NCBI RefSeq assembly: GCF_910592395.1
Contig: NC_088309.1
Location: 20,958,599-21,022,598, forward strand
From: Lineus longissimus
Taxonomy: Eukaryota; Nemertea; Pilidiophora; Heteronemertea; Lineidae
Length of the DNA stretch: 64,000 nucleotides
Reading direction: 5' to 3'
Of the stretch, positions 21,501-36,000 are shown piece after piece. Below the pieces are notes generated by a model that saw only the letters and a list, made by a program, of their open reading frames with translations, ran no database searches and had not been told where the DNA came from. A program made the translations under genes and the position numbers. Each line of letters begins with the position of its first letter. The stretch's first letter is position 1.

Positions 21501-24500
21501 TGTCACACAATGCATTTGTCTGGGCTTGGGGTCCAAAATCTATGATTGTTATGTCATAAGTGTGGCATTGGATGCAGAGTCAGAGAACTTGACAAAGAAC
21601 AAACGTAAAGATTACAATGTTGGTAGCATTTATTTCTTAATACAATGTAGTTTTCTGAAACATCGATTGCACATTAAACCGTACGACCCATAATGCTGTC
21701 TAACTTGTTACAGGTAAGAAGAAAAGGTTTGTTACTTGTACATGAACGGTATTTTCTCTGAATTGTGGAGAAAAGACCATAAGAAAGACAAGAAAATATT
21801 GATAATGACACCAAAAATTTATATTCATTCTCAACAAAATCATGTATGATTAAATTTTTAACAAGCAAATGTCTATTGCGGACTGGCTTCTTTTAGATTT
21901 TAGAATCATTTCAGCAAAACAAAATGTATGGCGCACATTGAGGGTAATGAAATTAGATTCGAGAAATGGACTTGCATACGATAAAGTTACAAAGCACCAA
22001 CCACCACTTACTATTAGAAAGATATCATATTGTAGATTTACTGACGACGATGAATATTGTAGACCAAAATTGTTTTGCGATCGTGTCTAATTTTGCCACC
22101 TATAAAACGCAAAATTAAATGGTGCATGAAAATCATCATAGTGAAAATAGCAGTGTCTTTATCATAAGGATATATAAAGATTTATGGAAATTAGAATACA
22201 GGAAATGGCCAAATTATGTTTTTTTTACCATTTCACTGTTTACAATAGAGAGAAATGTGAGTGATACAACATTTAACACTAATGCCAGATTCGTGAGTCC
22301 ATTTCTTCTTCAGGTTGTTATATTCAGTTGACCAAAAACACATTAATGACTATAGACATGGTGCGCTATACACACAATGGTTGCTGGACTACAGACTACA
22401 GACTATGTATACATATAGTCGTTATCAACTCATGGACTTTACTTCAAAATGAGATCAATGAAAGGAGCAAAATCAGTGAAAGTTCATCAAATTAATACAT
22501 ATTAGACTTGGGACATTTGGTCTAGCTGGCAAAGGTTAAAAGTGTTCAATACACAATAAAATAACTAAAAAACCCAAACAAATCATTTACAAGACCAATT
22601 GCATGAATCCTAATGCCCCATTTTTTGGTCTTAACAGAAGCACCATTACCGTTATGATTTATCATTCAAAACTACACAGAAACATAGTGTTGCTCTGATG
22701 CGGGTTAATTGGCACTCGACTCTTGATAAGTTAAGCGAGGTATGGAAGGACACATAATTACACGCTTTGTTAAATATTAGGCGTAACTGAAGCAATTCAG
22801 TTAGTCTACACTCAGAAGAATACGATTACAATTTTTGACATTGATCTATAAATTTGCTTACAACTATCTCTCATGTACTGCCATCTTGTTTTAAAATTCT
22901 TATTGGACAGAATGTGATAGCATCAACAGTACACACGAGAGTGCTCTTTCACTTAACACCCCAACAAATTTGAACCCTTTTGTGTTTGTCCAGTTACGTA
23001 ATGTGCTCTTGCTGAGACAGAACAGTTAGAAGAGATTTAATCAATACAACAGAAGAAGAAATATCAAACAAGAAAAGTAACAAGTTTTATGCAGTTGACG
23101 TAAACAAACATTAAATCAAGAGTATTTTAATAAACGACTTGGTGTTTTATGATTAATCGTCAAAAAACAGGAAATGAAAACGAACTTTATAAATGTAATT
23201 TCAACTTCTGTTTTGGAAATGATTTCATCATATATGAATAAGAGTGCGCAAATAAAAAATGTTTAAGTGCCAAATATCTCTATGTATTCAGACATTCCTG
23301 ACTTAAAAGCACCAGATGTCAAGCTCTGCGAGTGATTGGTCCAGATGGCCCGGTTTACATAGGATTCATGTTGAGCTCTATGTAAACCCTGCCTGACGGA
23401 CTAACTGGATAACCTTGGATTTTAGTATCCCATTGTACCAAATGGGCTGTGGTAATAAATTCTTGTTAACTTTAGAGTTTGCAAGGCGCATGTAATGAAA
23501 TGTTAGTTCTATCAGTATATCTCGCATCATTTGGATGGAAGACCAGTGCATCCAATACAAGAAACTAGAATAAGTTTTAACAGTTAGATGATGTTGAATG
23601 TCTGCAAAGGAGCATATTATGTTGCGATTTAAACATTGTTAAATGCCACTTTAAACAATATTTTTGCACATTACAATACCATTTGATTTTTAGCGATTTA
23701 ACACATTTCGCAGGACTAGTGTAAAATCTTTATTGTTTTAGCACGTTGAATTGAAAACGTATTTTAAACCAGTCTATATTGGAAATAAATAGAAAAGAAA
23801 TGAACATAACATAAACAAGAAATGAAAAATTCGACCAATTGTTTCTTCAGAGATCACGGGTACAACAAACATGCAACAAAAACAGGAAGGTTTTCTTTAT
23901 CATAACACACTCAATCGGAACTATGACAGATCTGAATGCTTCACAGAGGTAAATGAAAACCTGGACCCCTCTCATCAGGCGATAGACGCAATTCCTATGC
24001 CTCTAAATATTTCTGAAGATAAGGATTCAACATAATTTAACATAATCGACAGGAATTTGTGGCCTCCCCTTGTGGGCTGTACGGTCATGCAACATATTGC
24101 GGTCAGAAAACACCTCTTATAACATTTTTCTTTGTATGTGTACCGGTAATCAGGTTTTAGACTTGACAGTGTTCAGCAGAATTTTGACAGGCTACTTCCC
24201 AGCCAACACTATCGAACAGGAATACATCTCAAAACAAGCACATGTATTTCGGGCATTTGATGGCCCTCTATTAAGGAACTATATAACTAAAAAAATAGTA
24301 GCATCCTAAACTGAACAGTAATTGGCTTGATTAAGAAACCTAGCGGAACAAAACCAATTGTAATTAGGAAATGTGTCTCAATATTCTAATCGTACAGAAA
24401 TGGATATAGATGTAGGCCTACCTATTCCTTTAAACAACTGAACAATGCTGAATGCCAAATATTTAACTACATTTCATTAAAAACAAAAGCGACAAAACTT

Positions 24501-24552
24501 AATCAAACTGCAACTAGAAACTGTAATGATTAAAGAAAGAACAGAGATAAAC
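21501..24552. other. AT-rich gene-poor region, possibly including a minus-strand 3'UTR
   Basis: No supported coding exon. Minus-strand AATAAA signals occur at 23734-23729 and 21634-21629 and could serve the exon ending at 24553. The short frames have no domain features or splice logic. Confidence 0.4.
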
Positions 24553-24860
24553 TTATTGAAACATACAACATACACATTCCACACATTTTTCGGGGCAATT
24601 TTTGACAGCAAAGTGATCTTCATCACACTTGTCTAGACCCTCAGACACTCGGAGTAAATAGTAGCATATCTTGCTTTGGGTGTTATTCAAAATCAATGAA
24701 ATTTTGCTTTTTGTGTCAACTAGTTGGAATGTCCAATGAGGTGCACCACACTTAGCAGGGGGATCCTTTTTGCATACATAAAAAACGAGCAGGAACTCGT
24801 GGATGCTGGTATGTTCATGTACATGAAGGTGTACATTGCATGATAGGTTGTTGCGCATTC
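24553..24860 (-). CDS. Orphan terminal exon of a cysteine-rich protein
   Basis: On the minus strand an excellent acceptor (AAGTTTTTTCTTCCAG) opens an exon at 24860 in phase 1, which stays open for about 102 codons to a stop at 24553. The encoded tail has spaced cysteines and ends CPEKCVECVCCMFQ. The C-x3-C-x2-C ending recalls cysteine-knot or ShKT tails, but the rest does not fit that spacing. Upstream exons could not be found between here and DGCR8. An extracellular or secreted protein is the natural guess. It may also be an old pseudo-exon. Confidence 0.45.
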
Positions 24861-27800
24861 CTGGAAGAAAAAACTTAATTGCTAAATTCATTTACCTCTT
24901 TAAAACAACACGTTGGGGCCAAATTTGATTAATTTCATTCTGTGATCCCAGCGGTGGTTGCAAAAACATTGTAGTACATTTAGCGACACATTGTGATTGT
25001 TAAACTGGAAAGAAGGATTCATGGAAAGTCTAAAAAGATATGATTGCTGCAAGTTACAAGACAGCAACATCTCGGTGGTAAAATTTATTGAATGATAGAT
25101 AATTCTCCCAAAAACATGGTAGAGTGGAGGGGCTACCCATTTTCTTGAACAGGCCCAACAAACTCAGTTATACCTTAAAAGCAAGTCTGTTCTCAAGTGA
25201 ATAAAACAAATGCCATCAGAAGAGAGGGGCGGGCCTCCTTTTTTAAAAAAGGTGGAGAGCACTGTCACTGGTGCTAAATAATAAATGTCACTGATACAAT
25301 ACATAATATTGACACCAACACCAAGTTAAAAATTTAACAGATAGTTGAACTCTCAAATCAAGTTACATTTATCAATACAATAGCTGAATAGTTCAGTATG
25401 CCAATGGTTGATAATTGTTTTTATTATTTTTAACACCAAATAACTACAGCAACACTACAACAGTCTTTTATTCAGAGAGAGTGCAAGTACCATAGTCAAA
25501 ATGACCTCTGTGCAAAAACTTTACAGGCATTTTTTGGGCTTTGGCTGCTAAATAAGTAGCAGTGATGTGGACGAAAGATTAAAGTGAAAATCATATATTG
25601 AAAGATAAGGAAATTGACAATACAATTGTGTGGTTGGGCTTTGTAAACAAAATAATTCAACATCTGAGAGCCAAAAAAGCCTATGTGACATTTTTGCTAT
25701 TTTGTCACAAACTAAGAAAATGCACACAGGTTGTCCTTCAATTCTCACTTTCAGTTCTGTTTCTGATCCAGTTAGTGAATAAACACAAAGAAATAAACTA
25801 ACCTAAAATGTCAACTCCTCAATTTTTGATAAAGAAATGTGACTATGACAAAGAGGCAGTAATCTCGGTCTTGTTTACTTGTGAAGACATGAAAAAAGTT
25901 GAATAAGTGCAATGTTACCAGAGTAGAGCTCAGCCGCATGATTCCATACAATTAAATATAATCTCCAAAATACATTCATTGGCTCAAGATATCCTGCCAG
26001 CAGAGTAGCTATTTAGTACCCTGTTGCCTGGAAGAGGTCGTCCTAAACTGTGTCAACTGGTGTCCATCGCCAGTACCAGCTAAGGTTTCAGGTCGCCAAT
26101 TTCGCAGCCATAAGTGAAATAAGCACGTCATTTTCAAATTTTATGAACACTTCGTGACCTTTGGGTGCAAGACAAAAGAACATAATAACATAATAAGGGC
26201 CCTATATCAAACCTTGGTGCCTTGTTTGTCAAGATGATGGAAGAAGAACTCTTCAAATTGTGGCGGTACATTGTTCACTGTGGTGGTACATCAACCGATA
26301 GACATGGAGAATAATTTCACTTTGTGCTGTGACAAACTGCTGAACTCGAGGTAGGAACATAAGATTCCATCAACCTTAAAGGCCTGCACTGTCTGTGTAC
26401 ATTGTATATACTTGTGCCTCAAGTATAAAATAGATATCAATAAATAAATCATAGTGCAGTTTGCAAATAAATTTGCTGCAACTTGGCATTTGTAGTATTT
26501 GTATAGCAGTCTATACCATGGCAATGTGAAATCTATATTATTTTAAATTCATATTCAATTCTATTTGGTTATTTGAAGTAGGCCTTTAGGATTATATAGC
26601 AGCAAAGCTACATGAATTCGTCATTAAAAAAAGTGCATTACAACACAAAATATTTCCACAATATTCTTTAAATTGTAACATGAACTGCTAAACAACCAGT
26701 ATTTCAAGTGTTGATAAAACATTTCAAGTAATGCATGATGATAGACCACATTTGATTGACGATTTGTAAATAGATGTAAGCACAACAGCGGTTCCACAGC
26801 ATTTTGCCCATAGGCAAATTTCAACGATCTTCTGTTGAAGATGTCTGATCATCATAACATTCACAGAGATAATTCATAGAATTTCGACACATTACAATAA
26901 ATTCATCATATATTACTTGATGGATGAGACATATACAATATATTTTTATTCGTAATGACAATCTCTAAGACAAAGAATACGCAATTAGGTAACGTGTTCA
27001 ACTTTCCACTCACATGATTAATAAGGTAACTTAAGTGCTTTTAATAAAGTTGTGCTCATTAGAATAGTTACTGTTGTGGTCTTATGCAGGAAGAGAACAA
27101 AGCTACAAAATTATGGACCTAAACTCTGCCATTTCAAGTTAGCGGACAACTGCGGAGTGACCCTTTGAGCAGGCAGGTTAGGTACAGTTAAGGTAGACTA
27201 GTGACTACGTGTACATGGTTCCAGTTGTACATGTAATAATATGAATTGCAGCAGGGAGAAGATATCTTTGACGAGTATTGAGAAGGTATTGTTGATGACC
27301 AGTTGTTATCAGTGTTAATGCCACAAAGATGCAGTATTAAATGTACATTGTACTTGAAAGTGCTTGGTGCCAGATGCTATTTACATTAGTCGCAATGATG
27401 TAACATGCTTAAGCAACAAGAATAGCCAATTAATATGACAATTTTATGCGAGTTTTCAAGAGGTATACACATAAGTTTGAGTTAGGTTATGTTTATTCAT
27501 TGGCACTTAGATAGCACGTTGCTTTCATCACACCAGAGTTACCACTTAGAACACAACATCGATCCACAACCACAGGTTAACAGTTGAACATCATAAGGTA
27601 TGTTACTGTGTATAGGATGACTGCATCTTCGACAAAGAAAAGGAAGCTTTTTTTGTACCAGAATACCGAACTTGTTGGTGTACCATGCGTTGGCTGACTG
27701 GTATGTGGCCCTTTATGTCGGATGACTCAAAAGAGAGGTTTCGAATGTACCTTGATTCATTTGGGGTGTGCTCTGTAGCTAATTGACATAGCTATATTGT

Positions 27801-28175
27801 GGATATTTTATTATATTCAGTTTAACATTACAGATATTTATGAATAGAAATGTATCGAAAATGAACACAAAAAGCAATTGAAATGACTGAAACTTTACAA
27901 TATTCAACACAAATTGAGAAAGATTACGTATTGCATAGTTTTGGTCTGATGCATTTGATTTAAAGGCATTTGCTTAATTGGAAGGGGTAGTGATTGTTTC
28001 AGAAGAGATTCTTGACTGTTACCAAAAATTTATAAGCTCACCTAATAAATTTTTGCCGTTACTATAACCTTTTTTGTGATGATTTGATTTGTGGAGCAAT
28101 GTTCTTATGCCTCAATAGTTTTAAGTATTTCCAAAAATAAATCAAATATGACAATCTCTTGGTTCAGCTTTTCAG
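24861..28175. other. AT-rich gene-poor region
   Basis: No feature I can support. It may contain introns of the gene whose last exon is at 24553-24860. Many short frames, none with recognisable domains. Confidence 0.4.
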
Positions 28176-28380
28176 TCCCAATGGTTCCTTTAATAGAGCG
28201 GTTCTACTAGGTACTACTAGGTACAGTAGAACCTCTCTATTGAGGACACCCTCGGAACTGACGAAGTGCTGAGAGGTGTCCTAATCAGAGAGGTCAAATT
28301 TGAACAGAAACAACAAACTTTCTACCAAAATAAGTGTCCTTAATAGAAAGGTTGTCCTTTACTAGAGAAGTGTCCAATGT
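28176..28380. mobile_element. Two abutting copies of the TA-flanked MITE family
   Basis: A full 5' end TA-CAGTAGAACCTCTC starts at 28224 and runs to about 28377, where the 3' terminus is lost. Immediately before it (28176-28215) lies the 3' end of another copy (TAATAGAGCGGTTCTACTAG), followed by GTACTACTAG repeats. This suggests insertion next to or into an earlier copy. Confidence 0.65.
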
Positions 28381-29470
28381 ATATGGTGCTTTTAAGGTTC
28401 AATACGTCTTGGAATTCCCCCTTTTCATCATGTAAAACGCGAGGTAGTTTTGTGATTAGTCTAGCATTTGTTGGCTGGTATGTCTGTCATTACATCATTA
28501 TGGTTTATAAGTGAATCTCATCTTACAGTCTAAAATGTACTCATAGTCATAAGGCACTGGGGTAATAGGTAACATTGCTATCATTATCATGTGATGACCA
28601 ACAACTATGGAAAACCCCCAAACATTTCAGGCTACTTTCAATTTTTGCAATTTGCAAACATTTTTGACAAAAATAAAATTTTCAAGAATTTTTTTGACGA
28701 ATTACAATAATTTCTCTCGGTTTTTCAATAAGAAAAAATATTTCATCTTTAAATCTTTTGCAAGTTGATATTGTTTGTGAAATCTGCAAAAAATGAAATG
28801 CCCGTTAAAATTTGGTGGTTTGCAGTACGTGTATGGTATCAAATGTTAACAGTGAGCATAAAGAGAATATCAAACCGTGACAATTTTTCATCATATCCAA
28901 CAAATTTGAAGCTGGACTTCAGGCCTGTGGCAGAGATACAGAAATCGGAAGTAAAAGTGTTACGTAGAGAGGGGAATTGTACCCTAGTGTGGCCACAAAT
29001 TGCCCTACATTTATAATGGACAACTTCATAATTCATTGTGTGATATAACACCGAAACATTTCATATAAATACACAATTTTAGCACAGAAATTCACCACAA
29101 CAGTAATTTTTGAAAACAAGATATGATATCAGCGGGTAATTACTGGATTTTCTGCTAGCTCTTTTTGAGGTTAAAACGACATAGTACTTATCCTTCACAA
29201 CAAAGATATAGTTCTTTCGGTCGCCGCTATTGTTTTATCTTCAACTATAGTTCACTGAAGACAATAACAATGTGTAATATTCTATCTACAGCTACTGTTA
29301 AACTCGAGACACGTGAAGTCAACTCCCTAGAAATGCTACATGTACAACTATAAATAGTGATGTGTGGAAGGCTATTAGACACTGGGTAACTCAACCTATG
29401 ATATAATCACAAATAAAATTTGTCACCAGTAAAACTTATGCCCAATGCCTGTTATCATACTTGTACGAGT

Positions 29471-29588
29471 TTTAACTATTTTGAATAGAATTTTATTTTT
29501 TGCTGATGTGGAAACCAATACAATGTATGTGCTATAAATTGTATTAGTTTCCACATCAGCAAAAAATAACATTCTATTCCAAGTTAAA
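29471..29588. repeat. Near-perfect 51-bp hairpin downstream of DGCR8
   Basis: The left arm (29471-29524) and right arm (29538-29588) are reverse complements with three mismatches and one 3-nt bulge, separated by a 13-nt loop. The core TTTTTTGCTGATGTGGAAAC pairs exactly. It lies about 420 nt beyond the DGCR8 stop codon. A minus-strand AATAAA (29497-29492) sits within the left arm. It could be a snap-back MITE or a long hairpin RNA. Confidence 0.85.
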
Positions 29589-29599
29589 GCCATTTCCTT

Positions 29600-30009
29600 G
29601 TTTACTCTAATCACACAGAATAACGTCATCTTTATATCTCCACCGTTATAATTATAATATGCCATAGATATTTCTCAAATAAGAAGGTTCAATAAATAAA
29701 AGAATGATAACAAGAAAAAAATTCGGCAACACATTTAATGAAATTCGGCGACATACATGTGTTCAATGTGATTTTACAGCTATTTTCTGGTCAAAGTCTA
29801 TGCCAACATAAAAAGCCATTTTATCATTACACATTGCAACTACATTTAGTGAGGCATAAGCAATTAAATTAAGTAAAAAAAATTACAGGACAACAATTGC
29901 AAAGTTCTTGTATGCTTCCCTTGAACCCTATTAGCCACTTAAACTAGTTGTGTATCCATATTCGCAAGTTGGAAGTCCACAGAGACTGCAGTGGTCAGTT
30001 TTGTGGAAG
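29600..30009 (-). other. DGCR8 3'UTR
   Basis: Minus-strand ATTAAA at 29739-29734 is one possible poly(A) signal; AATAAA at 29497-29492, inside the hairpin, is another. Which is used decides whether the hairpin is part of the DGCR8 transcript. Confidence 0.5.
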
Positions 30010-33000
30010 CTAGGCATCTAAACATGGCACAGCAGACGGCTCTGGTAGCATGGCTTCACTGATCGTCAATTTTCCCTTTGACACAACAGATTCCTGGAAA
30101 AAGAGAAGGCATGAAATGTTTGATGATTATCAACCGTCTTGACCCCCAAAAGCACATCTTCCTCTACTTCTTTTGCATTTGGAATTATTGAGATGCATGC
30201 CAGACAGTCGGGTCCATTTTCGGAACCAGTAACAAAGTCAGCTGTCCTAGAGAGTTCTGCCACAGAGCTCCAGAGCTTAGTGGCCAGGGCGGTGTCATTT
30301 GGCCAGTACTCCTCTCTATTCTTGAAGTTAAAGAATAACCTGGGTCTTTTTTACGACATGAACAGATGAAGTGGAACCTGTATCATGACGCATTCAAAAA
30401 TAGTTTTACGTAAAACACACCCTTATGCAAGAGTTCATACCTGTTTGACCTTGAGTTTCAACATCTCCTTATGTAGTTTGTTCAGAATAGCTGTGTTGAC
30501 CTGCTTGGACTTTGTCTGCACCTGGAGCTGTGTCACACTCTCCTCATCTGGTTGTTGCTGTGAGGGAACACAAAGTTTTTTAATCGTCATTAAATAAGCC
30601 AGTCACAAATGCCCATTGCCTTAGTGTGATTCCTAGCAGAGACACAATATTAATTATGGACAAATTCCAATAGGGACGTCGGGTCAACAATCAAAGCTGT
30701 CAGACAGTCCCTGAATGATCTCTTCATTCAGTTGCGGTCATGCAGGCGCAGTGGACACCAAATTGCCACGTCAACATCAAATTCCAATAGGGTAATACGA
30801 CGTGGGAAATGATGATGTATTGCCAGCGCGGTTTCCTTCACTGTAGAGGCTTGTACCAATTAACTAATGATGCATTGACTTACCCATTTGAGATGTTTCT
30901 GAGTGTTCTTGCCATACAAGCGCAGCAGTGAGCCCCAGTTGTTGATGTGCGGGTGGAGAAGCTGTAGAATTGACTGAGCTGCCAGCTGTTTGCCTTCCCG
31001 TTTGTTCTTACAAACCACCTGTGAAATACAAAGAGTATAACATTATTTAACATGACTGAGGGACAGGGTACAAATGTTTGTCCCTTCCATCATATGGGGA
31101 ATAGAACTTTGAACAAGGGGTTTAATACTGTACATAGACATACATCTTAAGTATATAGGGCACTTAACTTTGCACATGGGCTTTGATACCGTACACTGAC
31201 ATACATCGTAGGAACATGTTAATAGGAAACTGACCACTATGCAATTAAAGGGTACCTTACCGTAGCAGAATGTTTGCCAACTGTCATAGTAAATTCGCTA
31301 GTTTGATGCTTTAGAGATTTCATGCTCATGTTACAATTGGTGTCCATCATACCATAGTTCCTAGAATCAAGAAGGTAGTGGAAAATTTATTTGAGTAAAC
31401 AATCAAGAATGCTTCAAAACAAGCTTGTGAACTCGTTCCAACACTCGTGCCTACCCTAGTTGGTGGCAGGTAACAGTTGCTACAGGCCCCATGCAGATAA
31501 CAGCAACAAACTGGATCTACTCAATCTACTACTGATATGGGAACTACTACTGCAGAGTGAAAGGTGACTGGGTAGCCAAAAGCTTGGTAATATGGCCCTT
31601 GATAATGCCATTGGTCCTGTCATATGTTGTTACACCTTACCGTTGCAGGCATTCAAGGAGTATCTGATAAGGACTCGGTTGACCAGCTTTAGTACACAGT
31701 TCAAGCACCCTGGGATCTTCAATCTTTATATCATCGAAGAACTGAAAGTAAAACCATGTATGTAAATTAATTGGGAGAAAATTGCTGGCAACATCACAGT
31801 ACACAGAGGTTGCGCATCCACTTTGAGACAGTAAATAACATTCGTTTAATGACTACTTCAATTAAACTGCACAGATGAATAATTTCATATTGATAAACTA
31901 CAAGTACATGATTATGCACAATATTGTTTTTAATTCGCTGCATTTAGTAGAAATTATCAAAGTTAAAGTTAAAGTTTAGGGTTTATAGTCTGATATCAAC
32001 TACGATATAGGTTATCATCCGACTTTACACTTTAACCCCAGTCTGTCCTGAAACCTTTCAGTAGACCTCAGATGAGCTGCTCAACCAGCGCTACAATCTG
32101 AGCATTTCTGACCGGTACCCACTTATACACCTGGGTGCAGAGAGGCAAGGAAGACAGAGAGACCAGCCTACAATCTCACGCCGACAGTGGGGATCGAACC
32201 CGGGACCTCTTGACCGCTGGTCGAGAGTCCAAGCCACTACACCACAGCGGCTCCTTATTAGGTAGAGTTCCAAGTCATTTACTCATTATAGATTACCAGA
32301 ATATTGTTCTGTTATGTTCGATACTGTATCAGTATAAATATAAGTATGGATATTACCGAAAAATCCTCCTTCATATCTTTGGCCATTTCAACATCTATTT
32401 TGCTCATTTCTGGTATAAGTGTAGCCAAAGCTGACTTAGCTGCAAAAAGAAAAAAGAAAAGGTCGTAAGTCGAGATCGACAACCTGAACACTGTCGGTTC
32501 AATACCCAACACAAACACTTCACCCTTTACCTTGGACAAGTCACTTTACTCTGGTTGCCCCCATGTGTTAATTCCTTGTACGGGCACTATGCAACATCCT
32601 GATCCAAGTTAGGGTTATGAGCAACGTATGATGAAGTCTGTGGGCCTGTTAGCAAAATTGGCACCCTACTGCAGTGGCATGCAAGAAATGTGCACAAGAG
32701 GAACATGAAGGTCATATCAGTTCTGAAAGAATTGCCCGACTTGTTCCTTGTGTCATTCAACCTACCTGCCTCTACTTTTGCTTGTTTCTTGCTGCTAGCA
32801 TATCCTGTGCCGTATGGTATATCATTGATCAATACAGTTGCGCTAAATGGATTTTGAGCATTATCTGAAATGTACATGTCAACACGATGAGATAGTTGCA
32901 CAGACACAATAAGAAAGAGACACTGTGACAAGTATTGTCAGCGAGTAAGTACCTTATAGAAACTCTTTAGAACAAGACTGTCAGCAAATCTTCCAGAGGG

Positions 33001-36000
33001 GCAATGAAACACTTGCATTGTTCAGAGAGCGGATATTCTCAGAAAATGATAGCCCTGGTGCACTTTTACAACTCAATTTTGTCTGCCGACTGAAGAATAT
33101 CTTGTTTCTAAGAAAAAGAAAAGTGCTATTAAATGCAGAAGTTGCTGATGTATTTGAGAACTTACCTAGTTCCTGGAATGTATACTTTGGCTGTACTCGA
33201 ATGGCATGCTGCATGTACTCATGAAGGATACAAACGTAGGATTTACCGGAGGGATTCAGGACGAACTCTGAAACGGAGGCATAATGGCAAAGGTCAGTTT
33301 AAATCACGGAGAGTACTGACATAATCTGTATCTGTTCCTGTGAAATACTCAGCAGACTGTCTAAATCTCTTAATCTCTAAATCTCTAAATCTCTAGAGAT
33401 GTGGGACAGAAGCTCATCTTTCAGTGAGATAAAGTCTTGGGACACTGAATCAGGAGAAGTTGGCATGATGAACTTTGCACTGGCCAAGACATTAGTTCAT
33501 ATGAGATGGAGCCGTTGAATTTGCTTACCTTTTGTGCGGTTAGGCTTCTCTCCATTTAAGTTTGAGTCATTTAGGGGTGGGCATGTGATCAGTTTTGTTG
33601 AAGAAGGCTGTAACAGAAATATACCATACTAATAAAACGATGCCTAGAAGGATGTAGAAATGTACTGTACACCCGGAGATGTTCCCGCCTATTATATGCT
33701 CCTTTTTCACATTTACAGATAATTGCAAATCTATATGAACTTGAAAGTGAAAATCGAATTGAACTTACATACTGTCACAGGTTGTCAAAAACGCTAAACG
33801 CTAAATTAAATGTATGCAATTTTACAATACCACAAACGCCAGACACAGAACTAAAAAGATTTGATACAGTTTTGGCTACCAGGCCCACCGATTTAAAGTC
33901 CTCGAAGGAGTATTCAATGATACACCAACCGATGGACGTAAAGCGAAATGAATACTTAATACCAGTGTTGGTCTTGATAGCTTCTTCATGGCCATTTGGT
34001 GCTTCCTGCGGTCTTTCCAGGTACTGAAAAATAAACAAAGTTTATCTGATATATATTTGGAAAATATGATGAAGGGATATCGAAAGAGAAGACATACCCT
34101 GGAAAAACTGACAGTTCCTGATACCAATATGAATTTATTACCTCACTGATAACGAAATCAAGTCACAGTTTTAACCTGTCTATGCAAGTCAGCAGAGATT
34201 AAATGATTGATTGGCTTCAATCATTGAAGCTTGATTTCAGAACACACTGAATGTTAAATGTGCCTAGTTTGTATTTCAGTATTCCTTTAACAATGCAACA
34301 TTCCTTAAACAGTGTCAAAATGTGACATCCTTTGTCTCGACCCTCACCAAACATTATGAAAAACACTTACTTGAAACGCTTGACTGTTATGGATCTAAAC
34401 TGGAACAACTTCTTACAATACGCCTGCACCTCTGTCGACACTGCATTTAAAATGGAAACAAATACTAAAGTGAAGTAAATCTTCACCACATCCATCAACA
34501 ACCTACTGCGAACATGGGAAATCAACATGTGTAAACACCAGGAACCCTGAGTTTATAAATTCAGAAATACTGCCAGCAGGTGTTTTTTATTTACAACAAA
34601 TAGACAAATAGTTACTTACATAAATTCGACTCTCTGTGTTTTTCCTCAACTGACTGGATTTTCACTTTTGGCACCATTTTGATCATCTGCACCTTTTTAT
34701 CTTTTACATCTGCGGTATTCTGGCTGGCTTGAGATGGGTCGGTTTTCTCACACGGTTTAAGTTCAGCACCATTTATATCACTAGCAGTTCCATTGGTCAA
34801 CAGCTCGTCAACTAAAAGAGAAGTGCACATTGGATTACTTGATCGTTTAGAGGAGCCAAAAAGTGGCCCATGGATCTGCTAGTCTGACTTGTTCCCTTTC
34901 CGGGCCGATTAGAATGTCACTTTTTATACACTGTCAAGGGGTCAACAAAGACGGCAATTCTGAGACATGGGCCTCACAAGGGAGACAGCCAGGCAGAAAG
35001 CTGCCAACAGACTTGAGTGGAGGACCCTGATGGAAGCCCCATGTTCCACCAAAGGCACTAAGGGTCCTATTAAATAAGTCAGTTTTAAAAATAACAAGGA
35101 GCTCACCCGGTTTGGATTCTTGTTGGCAGGATTTCTGTTCATCTTCTTGCTCTTTCATCCTTGTTTGTTCCTTTGCAAGTTCTTTCCTGTACTGGAGGCA
35201 AGGAATGGCACTGAGAGGAATGTCATGTTTCTAAAGAGGAAATAGAAAATCACGTCAGCACACATAGAAGAAATTGGTTATCAAGAATTCTAAACCACGA
35301 GCTACATTTGTATGGCTCTGTTCATATCGATGTTCAACCAGATCTACTTCACAGGTCTTCTGCTTCAAGCAGGCTTTAACAGTACCTATAGCATGTGTGA
35401 GCTGAACGTCCTTGTGACTTTTATTTGATATTCATTTCTGCATTGATTCTATTTAGTGCCAAACGTGACAATTTGTAAGTGAGACTTACTCGTACACTTC
35501 CTGGTCCAAGAAAATATGGCTTTGATAGCGTGCAGACTCTTGACTGCTTGTGGAGGTAGACGGGCATGCCGCAATCATGGGTCACCGACACCCATCCCTC
35601 TGGTAGCACCTCAAATGGGTCATGGCCTTTTTCTGAAAAGACAGGCACCTAGTTTTTTTTCCATAACAAATGCATTTTAAACTTTAGTTAGGCTATTAGA
35701 TGCAGCAAACACACAACCGCCAACTCATTCTCAATTTCCTCGGCATAAATTTTATTTCATTGCACATACTTATGTCCACCATCTTGTTGCCGCATATAGA
35801 AGCACACACAGGCAAAGTTTCTGTCGCAGAATCTACAACGGAGGGTAATCATCAGAAAACCTGACAGCCCAGTAGAATCTAGAACAGCCCATCATAGATA
35901 CTAGAATTTACAAATGGAAAAACAAGGTTGTTTTCCAATATGGGTCTATCACAGATCCCAATGGTATCCATTATATAATCCATGACGAGATATCATAGAA

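Noticed and set aside
21869-22090. 73-codon plus-strand frame
   Set aside because: AT-rich, no domain, no splice sites at its ends and no promoter context.
30800-30850. Box C/D snoRNA (ATGATGA motif)
   Set aside because: No properly placed D box or terminal stem, and it lies on the strand opposite the host gene.
32165-32253. Minus-strand tRNA gene
   Set aside because: A and B boxes are present, but the acceptor and anticodon stems do not form and the sequence continues into a SINE body and tail.
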